In this document: positions 24,475-35,825 of the stretch, piece after piece
How the letters are laid out: the number at the start of each line of letters is the position of its first letter
How positions within the stretch are numbered: the stretch's first letter is position 1
DNA from: Leptospira levettii
GTDB taxonomy: Bacteria > Spirochaetota > Leptospiria > Leptospirales > Leptospiraceae
Direction: 5' to 3'
Assembly: GCF_002812085.1 (NCBI RefSeq)
Contig: NZ_NPDM01000006.1
Location: 1-64,000 of the forward strand
DNA: 64,000 bases
Translations under genes and position numbers: made by a program
The notes under the pieces: model-generated
What the model saw: the letters and a program-made list of their open reading frames with translations, nothing else
Told to the model about the DNA's origin: nothing
Database searches by the model: none

Positions 24475-25550
24475 TCCTTTTTTTACTGATTGTTTTCCCA
24501 TGTCTCGTAAATGCAGAAGTCACAAAACTTCCGCTTTACGGGAAAGGGAATTATGTTGGTTTTTCTGATTTAAAAACCATTTTACCTGAACTTTCAACCA
24601 AACTTAAAAAATACACCAATGTTGGTTCCATTTATACACCACAAGGGAATATCCAATTTCGGATTGGCAGTAGTTTTTATACTTTGGATGGTAAAATTTA
24701 TAAAATACCAAAAGCCATTTTAAAAAAGGAAGAAGAAGTTTACCTTCCTCTCGACTTAGTGGAAGCAATTTTACTCAATTTAATTGCTTATGATGTTCGT
24801 TACCAATTCAAAGAAACGGAACTCATTGTCCTTGTGCCAAAGGAGACCATCCCCAAACGTAACTTAGGTGTGAAAGCCATCATCATTGATGCAGGTCATG
24901 GGGGAAAGGATCCTGGGACTTCTGATACCACTGGGTATTTTGAAAAAGAGGTAAGCCTTGGTGTTGCTCGTTATACTTATTTGTACTTACGGAAGTATTA
25001 CCCTGAAATTCGGGTGGAGATGGTGCGTAAAGACGATCGTTTTGTGGAACTAGAAGATCGTTCTAAATTTGCCAATCGTGTTTTGTCTGATACAAGAGAT
25101 GTGATTTTTATCAGTTTCCATTGTAATGCCTCTCTTTCCGAAAAGGCAGCTGGATTTGAAGTGTATTACCTTTCGCAAAGTCCAAGTACAGAAAACGCAA
25201 GGGAAACGGCCCTCATCGAAAATCGATATATTGGAAAACACAAAAATCCAGTGGTTTCGCAGATCCAGTCCCAGATGTTATCGAGTGTGACCCAAAGGCG
25301 TTCTAAAAAATTAGCAGATTCGGTTGCAGACCAATACGAAAAATCCCTTAGCCCTGAAATTCCCTCCCGTGGAGTGAAAAAGGCAGATTTTTCCGTCTTG
25401 CGAGGAAGCCTTATGCCTGCTGTACTTGTGGAAATGGGGTATCTCACAAACCCTGAAGAAAGTAAAAAACTACGAGATAAAACCTTCCAAAAGAAAATTG
25501 CTCGGAGTGTGATTAAAGGAATTCATGAATACGCATCTGCAAAAGATTAA
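24438..25550 (+). CDS. N-acetylmuramoyl-L-alanine amidase (AmiC/Amidase_3 family)
   Basis: A 370-residue exported amidase: signal peptide (about 10-26), an N-terminal region of about 120 residues and an Amidase_3 catalytic domain (about 145-367). Zinc ligands and the catalytic Glu are in DAGHGGKDPG, the Glu of EKEVSLGV, SFHCNAS and VLVEMGYLTNPEE. It cleaves the bond between MurNAc and the stem peptide, typically during daughter-cell separation. It starts at TTG 24438, overlapping the helicase by 37 bases, and itself overlaps the following gene. Confidence 0.92.
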   Translation: METNPFIFQKRLILFLLIVFPCLVNAEVTKLPLYGKGNYVGFSDLKTILPELSTKLKKYTNVGSIYTPQGNIQFRIGSSFYTLDGKIYKIPKAILKKEEEVYLPLDLVEAILLNLIAYDVRYQFKETELIVLVPKETIPKRNLGVKAIIIDAGHGGKDPGTSDTTGYFEKEVSLGVARYTYLYLRKYYPEIRVEMVRKDDRFVELEDRSKFANRVLSDTRDVIFISFHCNASLSEKAAGFEVYYLSQSPSTENARETALIENRYIGKHKNPVVSQIQSQMLSSVTQRRSKKLADSVADQYEKSLSPEIPSRGVKKADFSVLRGSLMPAVLVEMGYLTNPEESKKLRDKTFQKKIARSVIKGIHEYASAKD

Positions 25551-26355
25551 AGAGTTACTTAAGAACTATTGGGAATTTTTAAAAACCATATCCATTCGGT
25601 TTTATAAAATTGGAACAGGGGAAACCAAACTCACACGTGATTTTATTTTTTTATTTGGTTCTTGGTTTAGTTTACTTTTGTTTTTTAGTTTTTTCATCTT
25701 AGCAGAACAAAATCCATTCCGATTGCTCGTTCCTTTCCAGTTGTATTCCTATCCTTCGTTCGACCATAGGGAACCCATCATCATTTATATTTCTAATGGA
25801 GAAGGGGAACAAATTCCCATCCACAGAAAGGTATTAAAACAAGAGGAACCAACTGCTCTCATTTACCAAATTGTTGGTGAGGTGGGAGCACCACCATATT
25901 TTGATTCAGTGGAGGCGTTGGCAAAAGATGGGAAACTGTTTTCCCCCAAAAAACTTTTGGACATTCGTTTTGCGATCAAACAATCTTGGTTTCTCAATCA
26001 AAATCAAAAATTGGTAATTGATTGGAATACAAATCGATTAGAGTCCATCATGGAAAAATACCGATTACCTCGTACCAAATCAGAAGATGATTCAGCCGAT
26101 GCCGATGAAGAAAATTCTAATGCACCAGTTGACACCATCACTTATTATACAGGTGGAACGGAAACTGGTCCTAAAGAATCGGAAGAAGTATTAAACAAAC
26201 GAAGGATCCAAGCAATGGATTTAACCTTGCGTGCGTTAAACGCAAGTCTTTTTGAAAACTTCAAAGAAATCAAATCCATTGAACATAAATTTTCAGGTGA
26301 ATTACCTTCAAAATATAACTTTGAAACTATGGCCAATGGATTACAGAATCAATGA
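25525..26355 (+). CDS. Membrane-anchored protein, possibly GerMN-like
   Basis: A 276-residue protein: basic N-terminus, one transmembrane helix (about 43-60) and an outer domain. Residues about 84-175 (PIIIYISNGEGEQIPIH, IYQIVGEVGAPP, KLVIDWNTNRLES) weakly resemble the GerMN domain that often sits beside cell-wall amidases; the likeness is not decisive. An acidic linker (EDDSADADEEN) and a C-terminal helical segment follow. It overlaps the amidase end by 26 bases, suggesting a shared cell-wall role. Confidence 0.7.
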   Translation: MNTHLQKIKELLKNYWEFLKTISIRFYKIGTGETKLTRDFIFLFGSWFSLLLFFSFFILAEQNPFRLLVPFQLYSYPSFDHREPIIIYISNGEGEQIPIHRKVLKQEEPTALIYQIVGEVGAPPYFDSVEALAKDGKLFSPKKLLDIRFAIKQSWFLNQNQKLVIDWNTNRLESIMEKYRLPRTKSEDDSADADEENSNAPVDTITYYTGGTETGPKESEEVLNKRRIQAMDLTLRALNASLFENFKEIKSIEHKFSGELPSKYNFETMANGLQNQ

Positions 26356-26423
26356 TAAAGGATTGAATTCTAAAGTAAGGGTCAGAAAAAAATATTTAGT
26401 TTTGTAATTTTATCCTTAAATAG

Positions 26424-28430
26424 TTAGGATAATTTGAGTTTTTTAAAAATTTCTTTGATATCTGAAATTCGAACTGGTTTGAGTATAAAGTCATCTAATT
26501 TGATTTTGAAATTTTCTGAAATCTTGAAAACATCTGCAGACATGATAATGATGGGAGGAGGATTTTTTAATTTTTCTTGAATCAGTCTAGTGCATTCAAT
26601 TCCATCAATCACAGGCATATGTATGTCCATTAAAATGAAATCAAATTTTTCTCTCATGGCAAGTTCTAATCCAACCTTACCATTTTCTGCTGTTTTGGTT
26701 GAGATATTAAATTTATTTAAAATTTTCTCTGCAAATTGTTGGTTCAGTAAATTATCCTCAACTATGAGTGCTTTGTAACTATTTTTTAATTTAAAAAAAT
26801 CAAGATTAGAATCGTTTTTAGACTCGGATTTATTATCCATTATTCCTTTGATCAATTCATACAAGGATTTCATGCGAATTGGTTTTGAAATCATATTGTC
26901 GAAGGAATATTTTGGTTGAGTTAGGTTTTGGATATCTTGTGAAGTAACAAGAATCATATTGATTTCTGTGTTATGTATTGTTTTTAGCACTGATGCTAAT
27001 TCTATTACGGAATTTTCGGGTAATGATGAATCTATGATGACGAGATCGGGTTTTTTGTTTTTAGTTTCGTCGATCGCTTTTTTTGGGTCATTGTAAATTT
27101 TTGTTTTTATCTGCCAATAATTTAGCATATATTTGAAAACTTTTTGATTCCTTCTGTTATCGGTAATGACTAAACAATCTTTGTTTGGAAAGTTAATTGT
27201 TTCTCGACTTATATACTCTAAGTCTTGTATTTCGGCTTCCTTTAGTGGGATTTTAAAAGAAAATGTACTACCTATGTTTTCCTCACTTTTAAACCAAATT
27301 TGCCCATCCATAAGTTCAATAATTTTATAGCTGATGGCAAGTCCAAGACCTGTACCTTCGAATTTTTTTGTAATCGATGAATCAACTTGAACAAACGCAT
27401 CAAATAGATTGTTTTGTTTTGTTTCATTGATTCCAATGCCATTATCCTTAATAGAGAATTGTAGAAATTTTGAATTTTCTTTAAATGTGGTTTTTAATGT
27501 TAATTGGATTTCTCCATTGGTTTTAGAGAATTTGATTGCATTGCCAATCAAATTGATCACCAACTGCTTTAATCTTTTTTCATCGGTTATAATTAAACCT
27601 GGTACTTTGTTGCTAATATAACAGTTTATATCAATTTTTTTATCAGCAAGTTTATATTCAAAAATTTTTAAACAATCGGATATACAATCTCTAATGTCAA
27701 GATTCTCTTTAAAAAGACTCACTTTCCCTGAATCTAACTTCGAGAAGTCAAGAATGTCGTTGATAATGGACAATAATAGATCGGAACTTAATTTCATCCC
27801 TCGAACATATTCTCTTTGTTCATTTGTCAATTCGGTGAGAGAGATGAGTTCTGCCATTCCTACTACTCCATTCATAGGAGTTCTGATCTCATGGCTCATA
27901 TTGGCAAGGAACTCGGACTTAGATTTTTCACTTTCAATTGCTCGTTTGGTCTCTTCCTTCAGTTTTTGATTCAATTCCTCAAGTTCAAGAACTCTTGATT
28001 TAATTTCAGATTCTAACCTTTCATTCGTTTTTTCTAAGAATATTTTACTTTTACTACTGTCTGTGATATCTTTTGAGAATATGATGGCACCTTGTGGAAT
28101 AGGCTGTAAGTCTAATTCATAATATGTGGTATTACCGTTTGGTAATGTAAATTCATTGGTTACTTTTTCGGGCATTTTTGTTATGATCGTTTTTTCGATG
28201 GCTTTGAATATATCTGAATTTTCTATACCTGGGAAAACTTTAGACATATGTTGATTTAATAATTGGTTTTCTTGCATATTGATTTCACGAAGGAGAACTT
28301 TATTTAGATATAGATAACGAAGTTCATGGCTAATCACTTGTACGCCAAAACTTAGGTCGTCCATAAATCGAAAATTTTCTAAATCTACCATTCTGTATTC
28401 ATCTGCAAAAATTAAGTTGTGATACACCAT
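26424..28430 (-). CDS. Hybrid histidine kinase with PAS domain and two receiver domains
   Basis: A 668-residue soluble protein: PAS domain (about 20-125), coiled-coil linker, HisKA with phosphorylated His in NMSHEIRTPMNG (about 178), HATPase (about 285-400, with DNGIGI, FEGTGLGL), receiver 1 (about 417-530, Asp in VIIDSSLP) and receiver 2 (about 552-665, Asp in ILMDIHMPV). There is no transmembrane segment, so it senses a cytoplasmic signal. It is monocistronic, with a long upstream gap towards the flagellin genes, which it may or may not control. Confidence 0.92.
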   Translation of the reverse strand: MVYHNLIFADEYRMVDLENFRFMDDLSFGVQVISHELRYLYLNKVLLREINMQENQLLNQHMSKVFPGIENSDIFKAIEKTIITKMPEKVTNEFTLPNGNTTYYELDLQPIPQGAIIFSKDITDSSKSKIFLEKTNERLESEIKSRVLELEELNQKLKEETKRAIESEKSKSEFLANMSHEIRTPMNGVVGMAELISLTELTNEQREYVRGMKLSSDLLLSIINDILDFSKLDSGKVSLFKENLDIRDCISDCLKIFEYKLADKKIDINCYISNKVPGLIITDEKRLKQLVINLIGNAIKFSKTNGEIQLTLKTTFKENSKFLQFSIKDNGIGINETKQNNLFDAFVQVDSSITKKFEGTGLGLAISYKIIELMDGQIWFKSEENIGSTFSFKIPLKEAEIQDLEYISRETINFPNKDCLVITDNRRNQKVFKYMLNYWQIKTKIYNDPKKAIDETKNKKPDLVIIDSSLPENSVIELASVLKTIHNTEINMILVTSQDIQNLTQPKYSFDNMISKPIRMKSLYELIKGIMDNKSESKNDSNLDFFKLKNSYKALIVEDNLLNQQFAEKILNKFNISTKTAENGKVGLELAMREKFDFILMDIHMPVIDGIECTRLIQEKLKNPPPIIIMSADVFKISENFKIKLDDFILKPVRISDIKEIFKKLKLS

Positions 28431-29935
<1,505 letters not shown>

Positions 29936-29980
29936 AGAGTGGTTAGTGTAACTGAAGAGTTGTAATTAGATAATCAGCCG

Positions 29981-30089
29981 GCTTTCCCCTGCCAGGTGGC
30001 AAAATGAAAGCTCATCCTTGACACCGGACAGGGATTGTCCGGCTAAGAACGAAATACATACCGTTCTTGGTAATACACAAAGGAGTGTA
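29981..30089 (+). promoter_or_regulatory. Structured leader of the second flagellin with GGA-loop hairpins
   Basis: Several stems precede the second flagellin. GCTTTC (29981-29986) pairs with GAAAGC (30006-30011). CCGGACA (30024-30030) pairs with TGTCCGG (30036-30042) around GGGAT. AAGAACG (30045-30051) pairs with CGTTCTT (30062-30068). TACAC (30074-30078) pairs with GTGTA (30085-30089) around AAAGGA, which is the Shine-Dalgarno five bases before the ATG. The ACAGGGATTGT hairpin and the SD hairpin mirror the first leader and the CsrA consensus (ACARGGAUGU in a loop). Confidence 0.6.
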
Positions 30090-30094
30090 GGCCA

Positions 30095-30943
30095 ATGATT
30101 ATCAATCACAACATGAGTGCGATACAATCACATCGTGCTCTCAAGTTTACACAATGGGATGTAGATAAGACCATGAGGAACCTCTCCACTGGGCAAAGGA
30201 TTAACCTTGCCGGTGATGATGCTTCTGGTCTTGCTGTTTCGGAAAAACTACGAACACAAATTCGTGGTTTACGTCAGGCGGAAAGGAATACGGAAGATGG
30301 ACTTAGTTTCATCCAGACTGCAGAGGGTTACCTTGACCAGTCGGCTGAAATCATCCAACGAATCCGAACCTTGGCGATTCAGACTTCGAACGGAATCTAC
30401 ACACCTGAGGACAGGCAACTCGTGCAGGTAGAAGTATCTGCGCTGGTGGATGAGATCGATCGAATTGCTTCTCAAGCAGAGTTCAATAAAATGAAACTGT
30501 TTGAAGGAGACTTCGCTCGAAAGTCAACGAAAGCATCGATGTGGTTTCACATGGGAGCAAACGCAAAGCAAAGAGAGCGTTTCTACATTGGAACTATGAC
30601 TTCGAAAGCACTTAAGATGTCAGAAGGGGCAATTAAAATTGCACTCTCTACACCTGGAAAAGCAGACGAAGCGATTGCAAAAGCGGACTTCGCCTTGAAC
30701 AAGATCATGAAGCAGAGAGCAGATATGGGAGCTTATCAAAATAGGCTCGAAAGTACTGCAAAAGGCCTCATGGGTGCATACGAAAATATGCAAGCATCCG
30801 AATCAAGGATTAGGGACGCAGATATGGCTGAGGAAATGGTAGCGCTCACGACGAAACAAATTCTCGTGCAAAGCGGTACGGCAATGCTAGCGCAAGCCAG
30901 CCTCAGACCAAATTCTGTACTACGACTTTTGAATAACGCTTAA
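30095..30943 (+). CDS. flaB: Flagellin, FlaB type (second copy)
   Basis: A 282-residue core flagellin clearly paralogous to the preceding one: [50 protein letters not shown] and [15 protein letters not shown]. It has the same D0/D1-only layout and ends with [12 protein letters not shown]. Leptospira has several FlaB paralogues with unequal expression; the leader of this copy is longer and more structured, so the two may be differently translated. A rho-independent terminator follows. Confidence 0.94.
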   Translation: MIINHNMSAIQSHRALKFTQWDVDKTMRNLSTGQRINLAGDDASGLAVSEKLRTQIRGLRQAERNTEDGLSFIQTAEGYLDQSAEIIQRIRTLAIQTSNGIYTPEDRQLVQVEVSALVDEIDRIASQAEFNKMKLFEGDFARKSTKASMWFHMGANAKQRERFYIGTMTSKALKMSEGAIKIALSTPGKADEAIAKADFALNKIMKQRADMGAYQNRLESTAKGLMGAYENMQASESRIRDADMAEEMVALTTKQILVQSGTAMLAQASLRPNSVLRLLNNA

Positions 30944-30976
30944 GTTGTAGAAGGCAAGAGTTGCCTTAAGACGGTT

Positions 30977-31014
30977 GCCTCTTCTCGAAGGAAACTTTGA
31001 GGAGGGGCTTTTTT
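30977..31014 (+). terminator. Rho-independent terminator after the flagellin genes
   Basis: GCCTCTTCTC (30977-30986) pairs with GAGGAGGGGC (30999-31008), with two G-T pairs, followed by six T (31009-31014). It should end the second flagellin transcript. Confidence 0.75.
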
Positions 31015-31020
31015 ATTGTT

Positions 31021-31398
31021 TCACTTATAATGATAATAGTGATTGGGGTCATCCCACTTTGCCTGTTCTATTGCATTGAGTTTGTTAATGGTATTTCGGT
31101 CCTCTTCCATTGCAGTTGTATTTCCTAAGGCATTATGTATTTTCGCACGTAATTCTAATGCAGGGATAAAGTCTTTCATTAGTTCCAATGCTCGATTGCA
31201 GTGTGAAAGAGAATTATCATATTCCTTTTTCTCAAATAAGATTTCTGCCATTGAATTCCAGACTCCATGAGTGAAAGAAGGATCCACCATATCTAGATAT
31301 TCACGATATAAACGAATTGCTTTCTCATTGGCCCCCATCCTTGTTGCATTGGTTGCCGCATCTAAGACTCGAAGTGCTTTTTTCCCATGAATATCCAT
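31021..31398 (-). CDS. Small TPR-repeat protein
   Basis: A 125-residue helical protein with about three TPR units (GANEKAIRLYREYLDMVDP, WNSMAEILFEKKEYDNSLSH, RALELMKDFIPALELRAKIH). There is no signal peptide. It converges on the flagellin genes and ends 7 bases from their terminator; the adjacent placement does not prove a motility role. It is probably a protein-interaction module. Confidence 0.75.
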   Translation of the reverse strand: MDIHGKKALRVLDAATNATRMGANEKAIRLYREYLDMVDPSFTHGVWNSMAEILFEKKEYDNSLSHCNRALELMKDFIPALELRAKIHNALGNTTAMEEDRNTINKLNAIEQAKWDDPNHYYHYK

Positions 31399-31600
31399 AG
31401 AGCCTAGATTGTAACAGCTCCATTTAAAATGTCAACTGAGATGATGGGCTTGATTCCTTTGAAGGAAATAGCATGAAGTACGGTAAGGTATAGAGATTGA
31501 GTTAACTAAGTTTGAATGGATTTCTTTAGTTCGCCTTACGATTATACAAAGAAAAAAGGTTGAATCCGTTTGGTTTTTAAGGTGATACTGATCAATTACA

Positions 31601-32893
31601 ATGAAATTGATATACCTCTTACTCGGAGACCCAAAAAAACATTCACTCGAACATCGATTATTTAATACAGTGTCCCTCGTAAATGGAGTATTAAATTTAC
31701 TGGGAGTATTTGGAGTTTTGTATTTAGAGAATTATTTGGTTCTCATCTGTTTGAATGTTAGTTCTGGGATTCTTTTGCTTGTCATGTACTACTTAAGCCG
31801 AGTCAAAAGTATCTACTTCATATTGTATTGGCCTTTTAACTTAACGATTTTATTTTATCTTGCATCAATGTGGTTTTTTAATGGAGGTTCCATTGGTGGA
31901 AATCATTATTATTTGATTCCTTCGCTTGTGATTGCACTGATCCTCATTCGGAATCATAATATATGGATTGTTTATTCCATTTATATTGGTGTCTCTGCTT
32001 CTCTTTATATAGTGGAATACTTTCACAAAGATTGGGTCACAGGATATGCCACTGAAATGGATCGCTACATGGATGCTGGTGGAAATTATTTATTCGTACA
32101 AATTCTGACTGGGATTTTGATTTTTATCCTAAGTCGTAATCTGAATATAGAAAGAAAAAAGTCAGAAGCATTACTTCTCAATATCCTACCCGAACCCATT
32201 GCAGATGAATTAAAAAGGGAAGCAAGAGTGGCACCCAAACGGTATGAGAAAGCTTCCGTTTTATTTTGTGATATGGTTGGGTTTACGAAAATTGCAGAAA
32301 CAATGAATGCTGAAGTTTTAGTTCATGAACTTGATCAAATTTTTCGTGCATTCGATCGCATTTGTAAAGAGAATCGAATGGAAAAAATAAAAACCATAGG
32401 TGATGCCTATATGGCAGTTGGTGGAATTCCAAATGAAAATAACTCCAATTCCGTTGATGCAGTGTTATGTGGCTTGGGATTCCAATCGTTTATGGCTGAA
32501 CAAAAAGAAATCCATCATTTACACGGTAGGGTATTTTGGGAAATCCGTTTAGGAATACATGTAGGACCTCTCGTTGCGGGAGTTGTTGGGAGTGATAAAT
32601 TTGCCTATGATGTTTGGGGTGATACGGTTAATACGGCAAGTAGACTCGAGAGTAGTGGAGTTGTTGCTGAAGTAAATATTTCGCGATCTGTATATGAAGA
32701 AGTCAAAAAAATATTTGAGTGTGAACCAAGAGGATTTGTTTCGATCAAAAACAAAGCTGACATTGAAATGTACTTGGTGAAAGGTTTTTTGCCTGAATAT
32801 GCAAGTCCCCTTGATTCCAAACTTCCAAACGAATTATTCCAAAGGCTTTATAAAACGGGTGCTTTGTTTTATACAAATGAAGTTGAATCATAA
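31601..32893 (+). CDS. Membrane adenylate/guanylate cyclase, class III
   Basis: A 430-residue protein with about six transmembrane helices (residues 25-180) and a cytoplasmic class III cyclase domain (about 205-400). The metal-binding Asp residues are in VLFCDMVGFTK (about 221) and KIKTIGDAYMA (about 267); the Lys before TIGDAYMA favours ATP, so the product is probably cAMP. KFAYDVWGDTVNTASRLES is the dimer and substrate region. Leptospires have many such cyclases, each presumably with its own sensor; the sensor here would be the membrane domain. Confidence 0.92.
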   Translation: MKLIYLLLGDPKKHSLEHRLFNTVSLVNGVLNLLGVFGVLYLENYLVLICLNVSSGILLLVMYYLSRVKSIYFILYWPFNLTILFYLASMWFFNGGSIGGNHYYLIPSLVIALILIRNHNIWIVYSIYIGVSASLYIVEYFHKDWVTGYATEMDRYMDAGGNYLFVQILTGILIFILSRNLNIERKKSEALLLNILPEPIADELKREARVAPKRYEKASVLFCDMVGFTKIAETMNAEVLVHELDQIFRAFDRICKENRMEKIKTIGDAYMAVGGIPNENNSNSVDAVLCGLGFQSFMAEQKEIHHLHGRVFWEIRLGIHVGPLVAGVVGSDKFAYDVWGDTVNTASRLESSGVVAEVNISRSVYEEVKKIFECEPRGFVSIKNKADIEMYLVKGFLPEYASPLDSKLPNELFQRLYKTGALFYTNEVES

Positions 32894-32909
32894 CCGAATC
32901 CATTTGTAT

Positions 32910-33749
32910 ATGATGGATCCAAAAAAATGGATCCAAATTGTAATTTGGTTTCAGATCTTGTTTCTCCAATGTGTTCCGCATCTAGAAGGAAAAGAAAATA
33001 TCGAGAAACTTACAATCCCAACGAAAGAGGGAAACATATTCACTCTAACAAATGATTGCCATTCGAAATCAAAATTATTGGTTTTTGTTCACGGCTCTCC
33101 CGGGAATGGTTCCGATTTTTTGTCTTATATGTTAGATAAGGATTTCCAAACTCATTTTTGTATGTTGTCTCCTGATCGGCTTGGATTTGGTTACTCAAAA
33201 CAAGAGGAATTTATTCCCAGTGTGACTACCCAAGGTAAAGCTATTTCTGAAATGATCCAATCGTTTGTTGAGAGTCAAAAACTATCAGTGACTTCCATTA
33301 CAATTGTTGGGCATTCTTATGGAGGACCTGTTGCGATGAAGTCGTTCCTTTTATGCAATGAAAGTTTAAAGAAGGATGGAAAAGTGTTTTTACTCTCGGC
33401 ACCAATGGATCCCATGTATGAAGAACTTAGATTTTATAACCATCTTGCGAAGAATGATATCATCGAGTGGATTTTGCCCAAGTCTTGGGTGAGAAGTAAC
33501 GAAGAAATGTTCCAGTTAAAACAAGATTTAATCGGTTTGGCCCTTGCAATGAAACAATCTCAGTTTCCTGTCGTGATGATCCATGGCGATTCGGATGGAC
33601 TTGTTCCATGGGAACACACAAAATTTTTGAAACATGAATCATACAAAGGTGACTCGAAAGTGTATCTTCTAAGCGGCGGAAGTCATTTTATCCCTTGGAC
33701 TAGGTTTTCTGAAATCAAATCAATTTTACTCAAAGAGGTATCCCAATGA
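32910..33749 (+). CDS. Alpha/beta-hydrolase lipoprotein
   Basis: A protein of about 279 residues: signal peptide with lipobox-like LFLQC (Cys about residue 21), then an alpha/beta-hydrolase fold. The oxyanion region is FVHGSPGNGSDF, the nucleophile Ser is in GHSYGG (about 141), the acid is probably the Asp of HGDSDGLVP and the catalytic His is in SGGSHFIPW. The substrate is unknown. The frame opens further upstream inside the cyclase gene; I start at the ATG at 32910 (followed by another at 32913), which gives a normal signal peptide. Confidence 0.82.
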   Translation: MMDPKKWIQIVIWFQILFLQCVPHLEGKENIEKLTIPTKEGNIFTLTNDCHSKSKLLVFVHGSPGNGSDFLSYMLDKDFQTHFCMLSPDRLGFGYSKQEEFIPSVTTQGKAISEMIQSFVESQKLSVTSITIVGHSYGGPVAMKSFLLCNESLKKDGKVFLLSAPMDPMYEELRFYNHLAKNDIIEWILPKSWVRSNEEMFQLKQDLIGLALAMKQSQFPVVMIHGDSDGLVPWEHTKFLKHESYKGDSKVYLLSGGSHFIPWTRFSEIKSILLKEVSQ

Positions 33750-34153
33750 AATTAATCCTATTTCATCCTTATAGTTTTAACATCGCAAGAGTATTGATTG
33801 TCCTTATCATAGGACAAACTTTATATTTTAAATTTACTGGTTCAGAAGAATCTAAGTACATCTTTACAGTTCTTGCCATGGAACCGTGGGGGAGAATTGG
33901 ATTGGCGATTTTAGAAACTATATGTGTTTTACTCCTATTGTTCCCTCGTTTGGTATGGTTAGGTGCCTTAATGGCATCAAATTTGATGTTAGGTGCAATT
34001 TTATCACATTTGGTATTTCTCGGAATTGTTGTGCAAAATGATGGTGGTTTACTTTTTATTCTAGCCCTTGTTGTATTCCTATTGTCTCTGTATGTGGCCT
34101 TCTATGAGAGAAGAAAAATTCCTTATCTTAGAGACTTTTTTCCAATCGACTGA
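33746..34153 (+). CDS. DoxX-family membrane protein
   Basis: A 135-residue protein with four predicted transmembrane helices (about 13-30, 50-65, 70-90, 100-118), matching the DoxX-like layout: NIARVLIVLIIGQTLYFK, GRIGLAILETICVLLLLFPR. DoxX proteins are quinone-linked or scaffold-like membrane proteins of mostly unknown function. It overlaps the stop of the hydrolase gene (ATGA), so both are co-expressed. It converges on the DedA/ATP-grasp gene with a 26-base overlap. Confidence 0.78.
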   Translation: MKLILFHPYSFNIARVLIVLIIGQTLYFKFTGSEESKYIFTVLAMEPWGRIGLAILETICVLLLLFPRLVWLGALMASNLMLGAILSHLVFLGIVVQNDGGLLFILALVVFLLSLYVAFYERRKIPYLRDFFPID

Positions 34154-35768
34154 ATTTTTTTCGGTAATCGTTGTGATTGCGAATCAATTGGACCAATTTT
34201 CCATATGGATACAACTGAATTCCTTTTTGGTAGTTTTGGAACCCAATTTCAAAGATTAGTTTCCATTGTTTCCATAAAATAGAATAACTTTGTCTGATGG
34301 AAAACTTGGGATCATATAAATTGGTAGATTCGCTTGTCACTCCATTCAGTTCGATGATTTTAAATCCTTTTCCTTCTTGGAATGTTTTTACATTTTGAAA
34401 TCGAATATCAAACCTTCCGAAGTAAAATCCTTTTGTCCTGTCTCCTATTTTGATCAATTCTGTTGTTAGTTTTCTTGTGAGGAGATAACTTCCATCTTGG
34501 AACATACAACCTTGGACATGGTTTCCGATCGAACCAATCCTTTGTTTTTCTCCGAGTGGTAGGATGTGGTGCAATTTCCCAAAATTGTGTTTTTTATGGG
34601 CTTCCATTTGGAAACGGAATCTAGGATGATTTTCAATCAAAGATTCTATGGTTGAGATTCCATCTCCAATGATTTCGGGAAACACTTTATCCGTTACAGA
34701 GAAAATCATTCCATGTGATTCATTCGGATACCTGTAGTAAAAAATTCCCACTTCAAATGGTCCTTCGATCCACTCTTGTAACAACCAATCGATAGGATAA
34801 TTTTGTAAAACTACTTTGAGTTCTTGTATGGAATGGATTTTTTGTATCAAAAACCCTCTTTCACCTTTGTCTGGTTTTGCGATGATAGGAAACTGAATAT
34901 TGTTTTGGGAGAGCCAATGTTTGATCAAAGTTTCTGGATCTTTCTTGTTTGCAGATACCAAACATGATTTGGCTATGTATTTGTTTGGAATGAGGTTTAA
35001 GATTTCGTATTTGGATTCACCGGCAATTCCTGAAGCGATGATCCCTGGATTTGTCGCTGTGAGATACCGAATACCTCTGTAGCGAACGGCCAAATAAATG
35101 AGATAAGGTATGAGTGGAAGATAAAAGAGAGAACTTGGCCAAAATTCCAATTGGGATAACTTGTTCCATTGGAGTAAAAAATTTTTTCTCTTTTCGGGAA
35201 TGAGTATGGTTTGGAAAAAACGGTAGAGCACATAAAAACTAAATCCAATTCCAATACTTGTCCCGAAATTGGATTGGTTTGTATAGATTGTGGTGATCCA
35301 TTTTCCATAATAAAATACCAAGGAAACAAAAAGAGTGGTCCAAACCAAAACAGCAAACAAACTACTCCATACAAAAACGAGAAATGGCATTTTAAAATAC
35401 CCACTTAATAAATAAAGGGGTAACCTCGTGCCAGGTAAAAAACGAGAAATCATTACCGAAAGACTAAACTTTGATTTCCAATGTTTGTAAAGAGTATGGG
35501 AACTAATCTTGGATTCCCAGTTTTGTATGGGTTTCCATAATTTTAAATACGATCCAAAAAAGAATCCCACCAAATAAAGCAGTAAATCACCTACAAAAAT
35601 TCCGAGTCCAGTGACTATGATTGCATGAAGGAGTAGAAGTCTTCCTTCTTTTGCAAGTAAACCAGACGTGATACAGGTTAAGTCTTCTGAGACAAAGGTA
35701 GAAAAAAAGAGAATTATAAATATATTTCCCACTGCAGACGAATTTAGTTTTTTTTTGGAATTGGTCAA
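34128..35768 (-). CDS. Fusion of DedA-type membrane domain and ATP-grasp ligase domain
   Basis: A 546-residue protein. Residues about 10-185 are a DedA/VTT membrane domain (GIFVGDLLLYLVGFFFG, MISRFLPGTRLPLYLLSGYF with the conserved R-x-x-P-G). Residues about 225-520 look like an ATP-grasp ligase: PIIAKPDKGERGFLIQKI, LLQEWIEGPFEVGIFYYR, a YFGRFDIRF strand and ELNGVTSESTNLYD, the probable metal-binding region. DedA proteins move lipids across membranes; ATP-grasp enzymes ligate acids to amines. A combined role in modifying a membrane lipid or carrier is inferred. It starts with TTG. Confidence 0.8.
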   Translation of the reverse strand: MTNSKKKLNSSAVGNIFIILFFSTFVSEDLTCITSGLLAKEGRLLLLHAIIVTGLGIFVGDLLLYLVGFFFGSYLKLWKPIQNWESKISSHTLYKHWKSKFSLSVMISRFLPGTRLPLYLLSGYFKMPFLVFVWSSLFAVLVWTTLFVSLVFYYGKWITTIYTNQSNFGTSIGIGFSFYVLYRFFQTILIPEKRKNFLLQWNKLSQLEFWPSSLFYLPLIPYLIYLAVRYRGIRYLTATNPGIIASGIAGESKYEILNLIPNKYIAKSCLVSANKKDPETLIKHWLSQNNIQFPIIAKPDKGERGFLIQKIHSIQELKVVLQNYPIDWLLQEWIEGPFEVGIFYYRYPNESHGMIFSVTDKVFPEIIGDGISTIESLIENHPRFRFQMEAHKKHNFGKLHHILPLGEKQRIGSIGNHVQGCMFQDGSYLLTRKLTTELIKIGDRTKGFYFGRFDIRFQNVKTFQEGKGFKIIELNGVTSESTNLYDPKFSIRQSYSILWKQWKLIFEIGFQNYQKGIQLYPYGKLVQLIRNHNDYRKKFSRLEKSL

Positions 35769-35825
35769 TTGAAATCATATTTTTAATGTTTGCAGCAATA
35801 CTTCTTATTTGATGACTTAATCCAA

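Noticed and set aside
26410..26432. Seven-base stem TTATCCT/AGGATAA at the end of the hybrid kinase gene
   Set aside because: It has no clear T tract and is AT-rich; insufficient evidence for a terminator.
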